Origin: an uncultured beta proteobacterium
GTDB taxonomy: Bacteria > Pseudomonadota > Gammaproteobacteria > Burkholderiales > Burkholderiaceae_C
Direction of reading: 5' to 3'
DNA: 64,000 nucleotides
Assembly (NCBI GenBank): GCA_903876735.1
Contig: CAIRAW010000038.1
Coordinates: 158,932 to 222,931 of the forward strand
Part shown: positions 10,460-19,320 of the stretch, one piece after another
Layout of the letters: each line of letters opens with the position of its first letter
Position numbering within the stretch: position 1 is the stretch's first letter
Program-made: the position numbers and the translations under genes
Notes under the pieces: generated by a model
The model's database searches: none
The model's input: only the letters and a program-made list of their open reading frames with translations
Told to the model about the DNA's origin: nothing

Positions 10460-11512
10460 TCAGTACGGGAAAGGCCAGAGCCGATAGGCCCGCTTGGAAA
10501 TCTCCACGCGGTGCATCAGCCCTTTCGGTTCGAACAGCAAAAACAGCACGATCACGGTGCCCAGTAGCACGTTCATGCTGGCGAACACAATATCCTGGCC
10601 GACACTGGGGATGAACTCCACCAGCTGCGGTCCAAGACTCACAACGCCCTCACGGGCAAGCTGGATCAGCACGGTGCCGATGACGGCGCCGACGATGGAA
10701 CCCAGGCCGCCGACAATCATCATGGCAATCATCCAGATCGAGTTGAACAGGGTGAACTGTTCGACCGATACATGGCGCAACGCCAGTGCCCAGAGTCCCC
10801 CGGCAACACCGGCATAAAAAGCGCCGACCAGAAACGCACGCGCCTTGGTGGCGGCGACGTTGATGCCCATCATGCCGGCAGCCACGTCATCGTCGCGCAC
10901 CGCCTCGAACGAGCGACCATGGCGCGAGCGCGTGATGCCAAAGGCGCCGGCCGTCATCACCAGCAGCGATAACAGCGAAAACCAGTAGATGGCACGGTCG
11001 TTGCCGAGGTCGATGCCAAGGAATGTGAGCTTTTCGAGGTGCAGCCCGCCAGCGCCACCAAGCCAGTTTCCGGGCAGGTTGAGGATCAGAAAATGAAACA
11101 GGGCCTGCGCCGCGATGGTGGTCAGCGCCAGGTAGAAGCCCTTGATGCGCGCCGCCGTCAGACCGAACAAGGCACCAAAGCCCGCCGCCGCCAAGCCGCC
11201 GAGCAACAGCGCCAGCGGTACCGGCACATCACCCCGGTAAATGAAGAGCGCACAGGCATATGCGCCCACACCCATGAAGGCCGATTGCCCGAGGTTGATC
11301 TGACCGGCGTAACCGGTGCAAATCTGCAGGCCGATCACCGCAATCATGGTGATGAACATCGAATAACCGAGGCTGACCCAGCGCGCGGGCACCAGGAACG
11401 GCAACAGCAGCAACAGGATCACCAGCAGCGCGAGCACGGCGCGCTGCGCTGGCGTGCGCAGCAGGGAGCGGTCGCCGCTGTGACTGGTGAAGAAAACGCC
11501 GGAAGCATCCAT
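10460..11512 (-). CDS. livM: LivM-type ABC importer permease
   Basis: Integral membrane permease of 350 residues. Hydrophobic helices begin near residue 23 (AVLALLVILLLLLPFLV). The family signature GYAGQINLGQSAFMGVGAYACALF is followed by the cytoplasmic EAVRDDDVAA loop (EAA-like contact with the ATPase). The last segment, LFEPKGLMHRVE, is typical of LivM ends. It forms a heterodimeric channel with LivH; its start lies three bases after the livH stop. Confidence 0.9.
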   Translation of the reverse strand: MDASGVFFTSHSGDRSLLRTPAQRAVLALLVILLLLLPFLVPARWVSLGYSMFITMIAVIGLQICTGYAGQINLGQSAFMGVGAYACALFIYRGDVPVPLALLLGGLAAAGFGALFGLTAARIKGFYLALTTIAAQALFHFLILNLPGNWLGGAGGLHLEKLTFLGIDLGNDRAIYWFSLLSLLVMTAGAFGITRSRHGRSFEAVRDDDVAAGMMGINVAATKARAFLVGAFYAGVAGGLWALALRHVSVEQFTLFNSIWMIAMMIVGGLGSIVGAVIGTVLIQLAREGVVSLGPQLVEFIPSVGQDIVFASMNVLLGTVIVLFLLFEPKGLMHRVEISKRAYRLWPFPY

Positions 11513-11515
11513 TGC

Positions 11516-12400
11516 CTATACCCTTTCAATGCTGCGCCAGCCAAACAGCCCGGTGGGTCGCACCAACAGGATGAGCAGCATGAAAACAAATGGCACGATA
11601 TTCGAAGCCGCGCCGCCGATCTTGGGGTCGACATAAGCCGCCACCAGGGACTGGATCACGCCGACGATGGCGCCGGCCAGGATCAAACCGCCGATCGACT
11701 CGAGACCGGCCAGCAGAGCCACCGGCAGGGCCGCCAGCGCCACGTCGGCCGACAAAACGGTGAGCGAGCGCCCGTTGAGGAAAACGATGGCGCCCACGGT
11801 CGCGATGCAGGCGCCCAGCATCCAGGCCAGCGTGACAGCGCGCTTGACCTGTATGCCCAGCGAGATCGCCGTATTCGGGTCTTCGGCCACTGCCGTCAGG
11901 GTCAGTCCGAAACGGGTGCGGTTGAAGAAGTACCACAAGGCCACCGTCATGACCAGCGTCAATGCGGCGCCGATCAGGAGCGGGACTGAGACGATCAGGT
12001 CACCCACGATCAGCGGCGCGGTTGGCAGCAGCGCCGGGAACTGCCGATCGCTGGCACCCCAGATCACCAGCACCACACCGCGCAGCAAAATCACCAGGCC
12101 GATGGTCACCATCACCATCGAGAAAACCGACTCGCCGACCAACCGTGCGAAGAACAGGCGTTCGATCAACCAACCATAGGCCAGCGCTGCGACAAAGGCC
12201 AGCGGCAGTGTCACCCAGGGCGGCAGGTTGAGTCCGAGCGACAAGGTCCATACGGTGTAGGCACCAAGCAGCATCAGTTCACCCTGGGCGAAATTGAACA
12301 CCTTGCTGGCACGGTAGATGACGACAAAGCCCAGCGCCAGCAGCGCATAGAGTTGACCGAGCAAAAAGCCGTTGATCACGTAGTTGATGAAATCCATCAT
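11516..12400 (-). CDS. livH: LivH-type ABC importer permease
   Basis: Integral membrane permease of 294 residues with about eight hydrophobic segments. Family features are GQLYALLALGFVVIYRASKVFNFAQGE near the start, TAVAEDPNTAISLGI as the ATPase-contact loop and LVRPTGLFG at the end. It pairs with LivM. The ATG overlaps the stop of the preceding AMP-ligase gene by four bases, which implies translational coupling between CoA activation and transport. Confidence 0.9.
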   Translation of the reverse strand: MMDFINYVINGFLLGQLYALLALGFVVIYRASKVFNFAQGELMLLGAYTVWTLSLGLNLPPWVTLPLAFVAALAYGWLIERLFFARLVGESVFSMVMVTIGLVILLRGVVLVIWGASDRQFPALLPTAPLIVGDLIVSVPLLIGAALTLVMTVALWYFFNRTRFGLTLTAVAEDPNTAISLGIQVKRAVTLAWMLGACIATVGAIVFLNGRSLTVLSADVALAALPVALLAGLESIGGLILAGAIVGVIQSLVAAYVDPKIGGAASNIVPFVFMLLILLVRPTGLFGWRSIERV

Positions 12401-14358
12401 GACGCTTCCCCTGTTTTTGCGCTTTGGGTTTTGGCGTCACCACCGAGTCGAACCTGGGCGCGCAGCACGGCGCTGCGTCCATCCTGATAGCGCACCGGCA
12501 CCTCCAGATCAACACGATCACCGGGTCCGTACATGGCATCAATCAAAGCCCGGTAGCGCTCTTCAATGAACTCACGCTTGAGCTTGCGCGTGCGTGTGAG
12601 CTCGCCTTCGTCCGGGTCCAGTTCCTTCGGCAGATTCGCAAAGCGCAGAACGCGGGCGTGCTCCGGCAAGGCCTGGTTGACACGGGCAATCTCCTGGCTG
12701 ACGCGCTCCACCACTTCCGGGCGCTGCGACAGATCGGTGAAGGTGGTGAAGGACAGACCCTCGCGTTCAGCCCAGTGCGAAAACACTTCGCCGTCGATGT
12801 TCACCAGCGCGCTGACGAAGCCATGGCGCTCATCGCCCACGACCATGACCTCCTTGATATAGGGCGAAAAGCGCAAACGGATTTCGATGAACTGCTTGGG
12901 GTAGGTCTGGCCACCGGAGAGCCTGCTCATGTGCTCCAGTCGATCGAAATAAATCAGGTCGCGCTGATCTTCACTGCGCCCGAGCGCGTCGCCCGTGCGG
13001 TACCAGTCGCCGTCCATGCGCTCGGCGGTCTTGTCGGGCTTGCCCCAGTAACCGCAGAAGCCGGAGCCACCGCGCAACTGCAGTTCGCCGCCGTCGACCA
13101 GGCGCAACTCGAGCCCTGAGCCCCAGGCGGTTGAAGCCGTGACTGGCTGCCCGATGGTCTCGGCGTTCAAGCGCGCGCCGATGTGTGCGCTGATCACGCC
13201 ATACTCGCTGCAACCGTAAAGATTGCGCAGCGTCACGCCGATGCCGGCGAACAGACGGAAAACTTCGGGCGCCATCGCGGCGCCGCCGGTCAGGGCGATG
13301 CGGGCGCGCTTGAGACCCAGTTGCTCGCGCAGCGGTCGCAGCACCAGTGCCTCGGCCAGAGGCAATACGCAGCGGTCCAGCAGCGTTGAGCTGCGTCCTT
13401 CGAGCGCCGCCACGCGCACCCGCTCACCGATGCGAAGGCCCCAGTCCACCACCGTCTGACGCCAGCGTGGAGCGTCGAGCATGCGGGTGTGGACACGCGC
13501 TGCCAGGTTTTCCCACTGGCGCGGGCCCAGGAAAACCAGTTCGCAAGCCAGTTCGCGAATCGCTTCCTGAATCTGGTCCGGTCGCTCCGCAAAGTTGACC
13601 CGCATCGGCAGCATCAATCCGAGCGTGACGCCAACCCATTGTTCGGTGAGCCATGACAGCGGAATATAGGACAGGTACTCGCAGCCCTGGGGCACGGCGA
13701 GCGAGTCGGCCAGTAGTTGGGCGTTGTGCAGCAAAGCGCCATGGGTGACGATCACCCCCTTGGGCTTGCCGGTGGTGCCCGATGTGTACGAGAGCAGGGC
13801 AATGTCGCTGGCGGCGCCCTGTTCGATCTCGCGCGAGACCAGGTTGGCGTCCTGCGCCGCCAAAGGCTGGCCGGCAGTTTTGAGGGCCTGCAAGGACAAC
13901 AGAACCGGCTCGCGGTAGCGCCACAAGCCGCCCGGCTCCCACCAGACAATGCTGTGCACGCCTGCGTGGCGCGCAGCTATCGCGAGTGCCTTGTCAACCT
14001 GTTCCTGGTCCTCGGCAAAGATGCATACGGCACCGCTGTCCTCGACGATGTAGTCGATCTCGACTTCGGTCGCGTCCGGGTAAAGCGCAACGGCCTTGGC
14101 GCCCAGCGCCATCGCGGCCCACTCGGCCCAATAAAGTTCCGGCCGGTTCTCGCTGATCAGGAGCACGGTGTCGCCGCGCTTGACGTTGCGCGCCGCCAGA
14201 CCGAAAGCCAGCGCGCGCACTTCGTCGGCAATCTGCTGCCAGCGGAACTCACGCCAGATGCCATCGCATTTATGGCGTTGACCAACCTCCTGTGCGCGCT
14301 TGGCGGCATTGTGCTCAAGCCACTGCGGCAGGGTTTGAGCGAGTGGAACACTGCTCAT
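12397..14358 (-). CDS. Long-chain acyl-CoA synthetase-type AMP-binding ligase, nested in liv genes
   Basis: Adenylate-forming enzyme of 653 residues that would activate a carboxylic acid with ATP and CoA. The P-loop SYTSGTTGKPKGV and the hinge region YRTGDALG, with DRLEHMSRLSGGQ after it, are present. The size and long C-terminal domain resemble FadD15/FAA-type long-chain ligases. It overlaps livG and livH by four bases each, so it sits inside the transporter gene string. This arrangement suggests that imported acid is captured as its CoA ester at once (vectorial acylation); that mechanism is inference. The substrate is unknown, and a second CoA ligase heads the same operon. Confidence 0.88.
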   Translation of the reverse strand: MSSVPLAQTLPQWLEHNAAKRAQEVGQRHKCDGIWREFRWQQIADEVRALAFGLAARNVKRGDTVLLISENRPELYWAEWAAMALGAKAVALYPDATEVEIDYIVEDSGAVCIFAEDQEQVDKALAIAARHAGVHSIVWWEPGGLWRYREPVLLSLQALKTAGQPLAAQDANLVSREIEQGAASDIALLSYTSGTTGKPKGVIVTHGALLHNAQLLADSLAVPQGCEYLSYIPLSWLTEQWVGVTLGLMLPMRVNFAERPDQIQEAIRELACELVFLGPRQWENLAARVHTRMLDAPRWRQTVVDWGLRIGERVRVAALEGRSSTLLDRCVLPLAEALVLRPLREQLGLKRARIALTGGAAMAPEVFRLFAGIGVTLRNLYGCSEYGVISAHIGARLNAETIGQPVTASTAWGSGLELRLVDGGELQLRGGSGFCGYWGKPDKTAERMDGDWYRTGDALGRSEDQRDLIYFDRLEHMSRLSGGQTYPKQFIEIRLRFSPYIKEVMVVGDERHGFVSALVNIDGEVFSHWAEREGLSFTTFTDLSQRPEVVERVSQEIARVNQALPEHARVLRFANLPKELDPDEGELTRTRKLKREFIEERYRALIDAMYGPGDRVDLEVPVRYQDGRSAVLRAQVRLGGDAKTQSAKTGEAS

Positions 14359-15155
14359 GCCTTGACTCCCAGGTAAGCCGAAATCACGGCGCTGTCCTGC
14401 TGCACAGCCAGCGGTGTTGAGTCTGCGATCTTGCTGCCAAAATTGAGCACCACAACGCGGTCAGCGATGTCCATCACCACACCCATGTCGTGCTCCACGA
14501 GTACCACCGGGATCCGTTTGGACTCGCGGACATCCAGAATGAAGCGCGCCAGATCCTCTTTCTCCTCGCTGTTCATGCCGGCCATTGGCTCGTCGAGCAG
14601 CAGCACGCGCGGCTCCATGGCCAGCGCGCGGCCCAGGTCCACCCGCTTGCGCATGCCATAGCTCAGTGTGCCCACCGGCTGATGGCGCACATGCTCAATC
14701 TCGAGAAAGCTGATGATCTCCTCGACCACCTGGCGCTGCGCCACTTCCTCGCGGTGCGCAAAAGGGTAATAGGCGAAGGCTGACACCAGACTGCTCTTCA
14801 TGTGGCAGTAGCGCCCGACCAGAATGTTGTCGAGCACGCTCATGTGCGCCAGCAGGTGCGTGCCCTGAAAGGTTCGTCCCAGTCCGGCCGCTGCGATGCG
14901 GTGCACCGGCCAGCCGCCGATGTTCTGGCCATCGAAGGCGATGCGCCCGGCCTGCGGCACATAGAAACCTGACAGCACGTTGAGCAGTGAGCTCTTGCCC
15001 GCACCGTTGGGCCCGATCAGCGCGACCAGCTCGTCGCGTCCGACCTCGATCGACACGTCCTGCAGCACGCTAACGCCACCGAACTTCAGCGTGATGCCCT
15101 GCGCGCTGAGCGCCGGACCGGCACCGGGTGCGAGGGAGGTCTCAGTTGATTTCAT
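14355..15155 (-). CDS. livG: LivG-type ABC importer ATPase
   Basis: ATPase subunit of 266 residues. Walker A GPNGAGKSS is at 48-56 and Walker B is in RVLLLDEPMAGMN. The signature is LSYGMRK rather than LSGGQ, a deviation normal for LivG proteins. The ATG at 15155 is chosen because it overlaps the acyl-CoA dehydrogenase stop as ATGA and because the family N-terminus begins shortly after it; the open frame extends further upstream without homology. It works with LivF, LivH, LivM and the binding protein. Confidence 0.9.
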   Translation of the reverse strand: MKSTETSLAPGAGPALSAQGITLKFGGVSVLQDVSIEVGRDELVALIGPNGAGKSSLLNVLSGFYVPQAGRIAFDGQNIGGWPVHRIAAAGLGRTFQGTHLLAHMSVLDNILVGRYCHMKSSLVSAFAYYPFAHREEVAQRQVVEEIISFLEIEHVRHQPVGTLSYGMRKRVDLGRALAMEPRVLLLDEPMAGMNSEEKEDLARFILDVRESKRIPVVLVEHDMGVVMDIADRVVVLNFGSKIADSTPLAVQQDSAVISAYLGVKA

Positions 15156-16303
15156 GCAAACAGCTTCCGTGCGATCAGGTCTTTCATGATCTCCGTGGTG
15201 CCGCCATAGATGCGCTGTACGCGCGAATCCGCGTAGAGACGGGCGATCGGGTATTCGGCCATGTAGCCGTAGCCGCCGAAGAGCTGCAGGCACTCGTCTG
15301 TCACTTTGCCCTGCTGCTCCGAGCACCACCATTTGGCCATGTAGGCAGCCTCATCGTCAAGCGTGCCGTCGAGCAGGCGCTGGATGCAGTCGTTGACAAA
15401 GCTGCGCACCACATGGGCCAGCGTCGCGCACTCGGCAAGTTTGAAGCGGGTGTTCTGAAAAGCGGCGAGCGATTGGCCGAAAGCCTTGCGCTGTCCGGCG
15501 TAATCAACGGTCAACTCCACTGCACGCTCAATCACCGCCGCAGCCGTCACGGTCAGCAGCAGACGCTCGTAGGGCAACTGGCTCATCAGCTGGACAAAGC
15601 CATCGCCCTCCTTCGGGCCCAGCAGGTTTTCCGCCGGGACGCGCACGCCGTCGAAGAACAGCTCGGCCGTGTCGGAGGCATGCTGGCCCAGCTTCTCGAG
15701 GCGACGGCCAACCCGAAAGCCCGGCAGGTTTTCGGTCTCCAGCACCACCAGCGAGACACCACGGCTGCCGGCTTCGCCGGTGCGCACCGCCACCACCAGC
15801 AGGTTGGCGGTAAAGCCGTTGGTGATAAAGGTCTTGGCGCCGTCGATCACGTAATCGTCGCCGTCGCGCCGGGCGCGTGTGCGCAAGGCCTTGAGGTCGG
15901 AGCCGCAGCCCGGCTCAGTCAATGCAATGCCAACCAGCATCTCGCCGCTGGACAGCTTGGGCAGCCAATGGCGTTTCTGCGCCTCGCTGCCGTAGGCCTG
16001 GATGTAATGGGCGGCGATGGTGTGCACCGCCGTGTTGGCCGGAAGTTCGGCCTTGGCCAGTTCGTCCTGCACCACCAGCTGGTAGGCCAGCGTGGCACCG
16101 CCACCGCCATAAGCCTCGTCCATCTCGGGCAGCAGAAAACCCATTTCACCGAACGGGCGCCAGACCTCGCGCGGGATGTAGCCCTGGCGACGCCAGCCGT
16201 CCAGATGGGGCGCCAGCTCGCCGGCGATGTAGCGCCGCACCTGTTCGCGAAAGGTCTCGGTTTCCTCGTCCATCCAGCGATGGCGGTAGAGCTGCGGCAG
16301 CAT
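15152..16303 (-). CDS. Acyl-CoA dehydrogenase, IVD/LCAD-like base position
   Basis: FAD-dependent acyl-CoA dehydrogenase of 383 residues, first oxidation step of the operon's beta-oxidation route. Signatures are ALTEPGCGSD (about 127-136), FITNG, QRKAFGQSL and QLFGGYGYM. The C-terminal motif reads IYGGTTEIMK, so the usual catalytic Glu is Gly. Glu246 in LPYERLL lies where isovaleryl-CoA and long-chain acyl-CoA dehydrogenases carry their base. This favours branched or long substrates. It is four bases from the SDR stop and overlaps livG by four bases. Confidence 0.9.
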   Translation of the reverse strand: MLPQLYRHRWMDEETETFREQVRRYIAGELAPHLDGWRRQGYIPREVWRPFGEMGFLLPEMDEAYGGGGATLAYQLVVQDELAKAELPANTAVHTIAAHYIQAYGSEAQKRHWLPKLSSGEMLVGIALTEPGCGSDLKALRTRARRDGDDYVIDGAKTFITNGFTANLLVVAVRTGEAGSRGVSLVVLETENLPGFRVGRRLEKLGQHASDTAELFFDGVRVPAENLLGPKEGDGFVQLMSQLPYERLLLTVTAAAVIERAVELTVDYAGQRKAFGQSLAAFQNTRFKLAECATLAHVVRSFVNDCIQRLLDGTLDDEAAYMAKWWCSEQQGKVTDECLQLFGGYGYMAEYPIARLYADSRVQRIYGGTTEIMKDLIARKLFA

Positions 16304-16306
16304 GGC

Positions 16307-17134
16307 TCAGATTCCGGTCAGGCCGCCGCTGCACATGAGCGTCTGGCCGCTCACATAGTCCGATTCTGGTGTGCACAGCAGATAGACCGCGCCCGCTGCT
16401 TCCTCGGGTGTGCCGCCACGACCGAGCGGAATGGTCTGCTCCATCGCTGCCAGCAGACCCGGGTTGACGCCGACCTTGATCTCGCGCCCGTCGATGTTCG
16501 CAGTGCTGTCACCGGCGGTGCCGGTCAGGCGCGTCTTGATCAGCCCGAAGGCCACGCAGTTGACCGTGACATTCATGCGCCCCCACTCCTTGGCCAGCGT
16601 CTGCGTCATGCCGACGATGCCGGCCTTGGCCGCTGAGTAGTTGGTCTGCCCGGCGTTGCCAAACAGGCCGGCCACGGACGAGATGTTGACCACCTTGCGC
16701 ACCACGCGCTGACCGGCATCGGTCTCGGCCTTGCTCAGGGTGCGGATCACCGGCTGTGCCGCACGCAGAATGCGAAATGGTGCGGTCAGGTGACAGTCGA
16801 TCATCGCGTACCACTGCTCGTCCGTCATCTTCTGGATCACGCTGTCCCAGGTGTAGCCGGCGTTGTTGACGATGATGTCGATGCCCTTGAACTCACTGAC
16901 GGCCGTGCCGATGAAACGATCGGCGAAATCGGGTGCGGCGACACTGCCAACGCAGGCCACGGCCTGGCCGCCGGCAGCGCGGATGGCCGCCACTGTTTCC
17001 TGCGCCGGTTCGGCATCGAGGTCATTGATGACGATGCGTGCGCCCTCGCTGGCGAGTTTGAGTGCGATGGCGCGACCGATGCCGCGGCCCGAGCCTGTGA
17101 TGAGGGCAACCTTGCCTTCGAGTTTGCGTGTCAT
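16307..17134 (-). CDS. Short-chain dehydrogenase, probable 3-hydroxyacyl-CoA dehydrogenase
   Basis: Rossmann-fold oxidoreductase of 275 residues. It has TGSGRGIG at 13-20, NNAG at about 90-93, the catalytic Ser in ISSVAG (152-153) and YSAAK with Tyr166 and Lys170. It is FabG-like and in this context should oxidise the 3-hydroxyacyl-CoA made by the hydratases, using NAD(P)+. The 140-147 loop (AGQRVVRK) is longer than in FabG, which resembles the 17-beta-HSD4/multifunctional-enzyme type. The ATG at 17134 has AGGAG upstream; the longer frame runs into the maoC gene. Confidence 0.87.
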   Translation of the reverse strand: MTRKLEGKVALITGSGRGIGRAIALKLASEGARIVINDLDAEPAQETVAAIRAAGGQAVACVGSVAAPDFADRFIGTAVSEFKGIDIIVNNAGYTWDSVIQKMTDEQWYAMIDCHLTAPFRILRAAQPVIRTLSKAETDAGQRVVRKVVNISSVAGLFGNAGQTNYSAAKAGIVGMTQTLAKEWGRMNVTVNCVAFGLIKTRLTGTAGDSTANIDGREIKVGVNPGLLAAMEQTIPLGRGGTPEEAAGAVYLLCTPESDYVSGQTLMCSGGLTGI

Positions 17135-17156
17135 AAAAAGTTTCTCCTGATGTTGT

Positions 17157-17576
17157 TTAAGGCAAGGCGACCAGCGCCTCACCGACGATCTTGGCTTGTC
17201 CAAACTGGTTCTCGCTGCGCAGCTCGATGCGCACGCAGCGTTCACCGTTGTGCTCCAGTTTTTCAACCACATGGCCGCTGCAGCGGATGGCGTTGCCGAG
17301 GTGGGTGATGCCCTGAAAGCGCGCGTCAAAGCGGCGCAACTGGCGCTGCGGCACCCAGCCGGTGATCAGCCTTGCCAGCCAGGCCATGCCCAGCATGCCT
17401 TGGGCGAATACGTCGGGCATGCCGGCGCGCCGCGCCACATCGGTGTCGATGTGAATCGGGTTGTGATCGCCCGAGGCGCCGCCAAACAGGGCCAGTGTGG
17501 TTCGGTCCACCGGCGGCAGTTGCAGCACCGGGAGTTGGTCGCCGACTTGCACGGCGTCGAAGCTTGGTGGGTTCAT
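17157..17576 (-). CDS. MaoC-like hotdog hydratase (second subunit)
   Basis: Single hotdog-fold protein of 139 residues with the MaoC hydratase motif GASGDHNPIHID, whose Asp and His are the catalytic pair of R-specific enoyl-CoA hydratases. It follows another single-hotdog gene by 12 bases. Such pairs form heteromeric enoyl-CoA hydratases in steroid and related side-chain degradation, where one subunit carries the catalytic motif. This one carries it. It would hydrate the 2-enoyl-CoA made by the acyl-CoA dehydrogenase. Confidence 0.85.
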   Translation of the reverse strand: MNPPSFDAVQVGDQLPVLQLPPVDRTTLALFGGASGDHNPIHIDTDVARRAGMPDVFAQGMLGMAWLARLITGWVPQRQLRRFDARFQGITHLGNAIRCSGHVVEKLEHNGERCVRIELRSENQFGQAKIVGEALVALP

Positions 17577-17588
17577 GCGGATCTCCGG

Positions 17589-18029
17589 TCAGTGGCGGCA
17601 AACCAGGACCGAGCGCAGCTCAGCCACCAGTTCATCGCGCTGATTGCTGGCGCGAGCGGTCTTGACCACGAACTCGAGCGCGCCGTTTTTCTTGTCGTAG
17701 ATATCGGTGATGCGGGAGTGCACGCTCACCGTGTCCCCGACGCAGGCGGCCTGGTAGTAGGTAAAGCTCTGCTCGCCGTGCAGCAGTTTGGCGATCGGAA
17801 TCTGCAGATCGGCAATCAGGCGATCGGAGGCACCCGAATCAAGCTCGGCAGCAAACAGAAAAGTCGCAGGCGCAGGCAGGTCCGGGTAGCCGGCCTGGCG
17901 GGCGGCAGCGACATCGGTGTAGACCGGATCAGTCTCGCCAATGGCCTTGGCAAAGAACTGCAGCCGGCTGCGCTCGATTGGCAGCACCGAGACGGGCAGT
18001 TCGTGGCCTATCCATTTTTTGTCGATCAT
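17589..18029 (-). CDS. MaoC-like N-terminal hotdog hydratase domain protein (first subunit)
   Basis: Protein of 146 residues resembling the N-terminal half of MaoC/FAS1-type dehydratases (IGHELPVSVLPIERSRLQFFAKAIGETDPVY, then LPAPATFLF). It lacks the DHNPIH motif and has GETDPVYTD at the same place, as expected of the structural or substrate-binding partner in a two-gene hydratase. The ATG at 18029 has AAGGAAA upstream and is preferred to a TTG five codons earlier. It lies 44 bases downstream of the thiolase gene and 12 bases before its partner. Confidence 0.82.
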   Translation of the reverse strand: MIDKKWIGHELPVSVLPIERSRLQFFAKAIGETDPVYTDVAAARQAGYPDLPAPATFLFAAELDSGASDRLIADLQIPIAKLLHGEQSFTYYQAACVGDTVSVHSRITDIYDKKNGALEFVVKTARASNQRDELVAELRSVLVCRH

Positions 18030-18073
18030 CACATTTCCTTTCAATCGTGTTCGCTTGGCAGCGCAAGTTCGGC

Positions 18074-19258
18074 CTAGGCCTGGCCGTACAGGGTGACGAC
18101 CGCAGCGCCGCCCAATCCGAGGTTGTGCTGCAAAGCCAGGCGCGCCCCCGCCACCTGGCGCTGCTCGGCGCTGCCGCGCAGCTGGTGGGTCAGCTCATAG
18201 CACTGCGCCAGTCCGGTGGCGCCCAGCGGGTGGCCTTTGCTCAGCAGGCCACCGGACGGATTGGTAACAACCTTGCCGCCGTAGGTGTTGTCGCCGTTCT
18301 CGACAAAGCGCTCGGCTTCGCCGATGGCGCAAAACCCCAAACCCTCATAGGTCAGCAATTCGTTCTGGGCAAAACAGTCGTGCAGTTCGCAGACATCGAT
18401 GTCTGCGGGGCCGACGCCGGCTTGCGCATAGACTTTTTTGGCGGCAGACGCCGTCATCTGAAAGCCCACGAGGTCAATCATGGACCTGGATTCGAAAGTC
18501 GAGCTGAAGTCGGTCGTCATGTCCTGGGCCAGGATTTGGACCTTGGGCGACAAGCCGTGCTTCTTCGCAAAGGCGCGCGAGACCAACAGCGCAGCCGCGC
18601 CACCGCAGGTCGGCGGGCAGGCCATGGAGCGGGTCAACACGCCCGGCCACAGGGCCGGCGAGCGCATCACATCCTCTTCGCTCATCTCGGTTCGGAAGAT
18701 GGCCAGCGGGTTGTTCACGGCATGCCGGCTGGCCTTGGCCCTGATCTTGGCAAAGGTCTCCAGCTTGGTTCCATACCGCTGCATGTGCTCCTGGCCGGCG
18801 CCACCAAAATAGCGCAAGGCCAAAGGCAGTTCGTCGCCGCCGGCGATCTCGGCGCACAGCGTGTCGAATTTCTCGAAGGTGCTGGGCCGGTCGGTGAAGT
18901 GCGTGCCCAGGGCGCCGGGCTGCATCTGCTCGAAGCCGACTGCCAGTGCGCAGTCGACGACACCGCTGGCGATGGCCTGGCGCGCGAGAAAAAGCGCGGT
19001 CGAGCCGGTCGAGCAGTTGTTATTGACGTTGATGACCGGGATGCCCGTCATGCCGACTTCGTAGAGCGCGCGCTGACCGCAGGTTGAATCACCGTAGACG
19101 TAGCCAGCGTAGGCCTGCTGCACATGCTCGTAGCCCACGCCAGCGTCCGCCAGCGCCAGGCGAATGGCTTGCGCGCCCATCTCGAAATAGGGCAGGCTTG
19201 GGCCCGGCTTTTTGAAAGGGATCATGCCGACTCCGGCGACCAGGATTTGTTCTGTCAT
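18074..19258 (-). CDS. SCP-x-type thiolase (lipid-transfer protein/thiolase)
   Basis: Thiolase of 394 residues in the non-decarboxylating SCP-x branch. The acyl-accepting Cys82 is in NNNCSTGS. HDCFAQNE carries His293 and Cys295, and GHPLGATG carries His343. This enzyme would cleave the 3-ketoacyl-CoA with CoA and close the beta-oxidation cycle. SCP-x thiolases usually act on branched or steroid side-chain substrates. Unlike many bacterial relatives, no DUF35/OB-fold partner is seen next to it. It lies 62 bases after the CoA ligase gene. Confidence 0.9.
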   Translation of the reverse strand: MTEQILVAGVGMIPFKKPGPSLPYFEMGAQAIRLALADAGVGYEHVQQAYAGYVYGDSTCGQRALYEVGMTGIPVINVNNNCSTGSTALFLARQAIASGVVDCALAVGFEQMQPGALGTHFTDRPSTFEKFDTLCAEIAGGDELPLALRYFGGAGQEHMQRYGTKLETFAKIRAKASRHAVNNPLAIFRTEMSEEDVMRSPALWPGVLTRSMACPPTCGGAAALLVSRAFAKKHGLSPKVQILAQDMTTDFSSTFESRSMIDLVGFQMTASAAKKVYAQAGVGPADIDVCELHDCFAQNELLTYEGLGFCAIGEAERFVENGDNTYGGKVVTNPSGGLLSKGHPLGATGLAQCYELTHQLRGSAEQRQVAGARLALQHNLGLGGAAVVTLYGQA

Positions 19259-19320
19259 GCTGTGTTTTCCTTTAAATCAATGTCATTTCATGCGGGTGCG
19301 CGTGCACCCTCTCCAAACTG

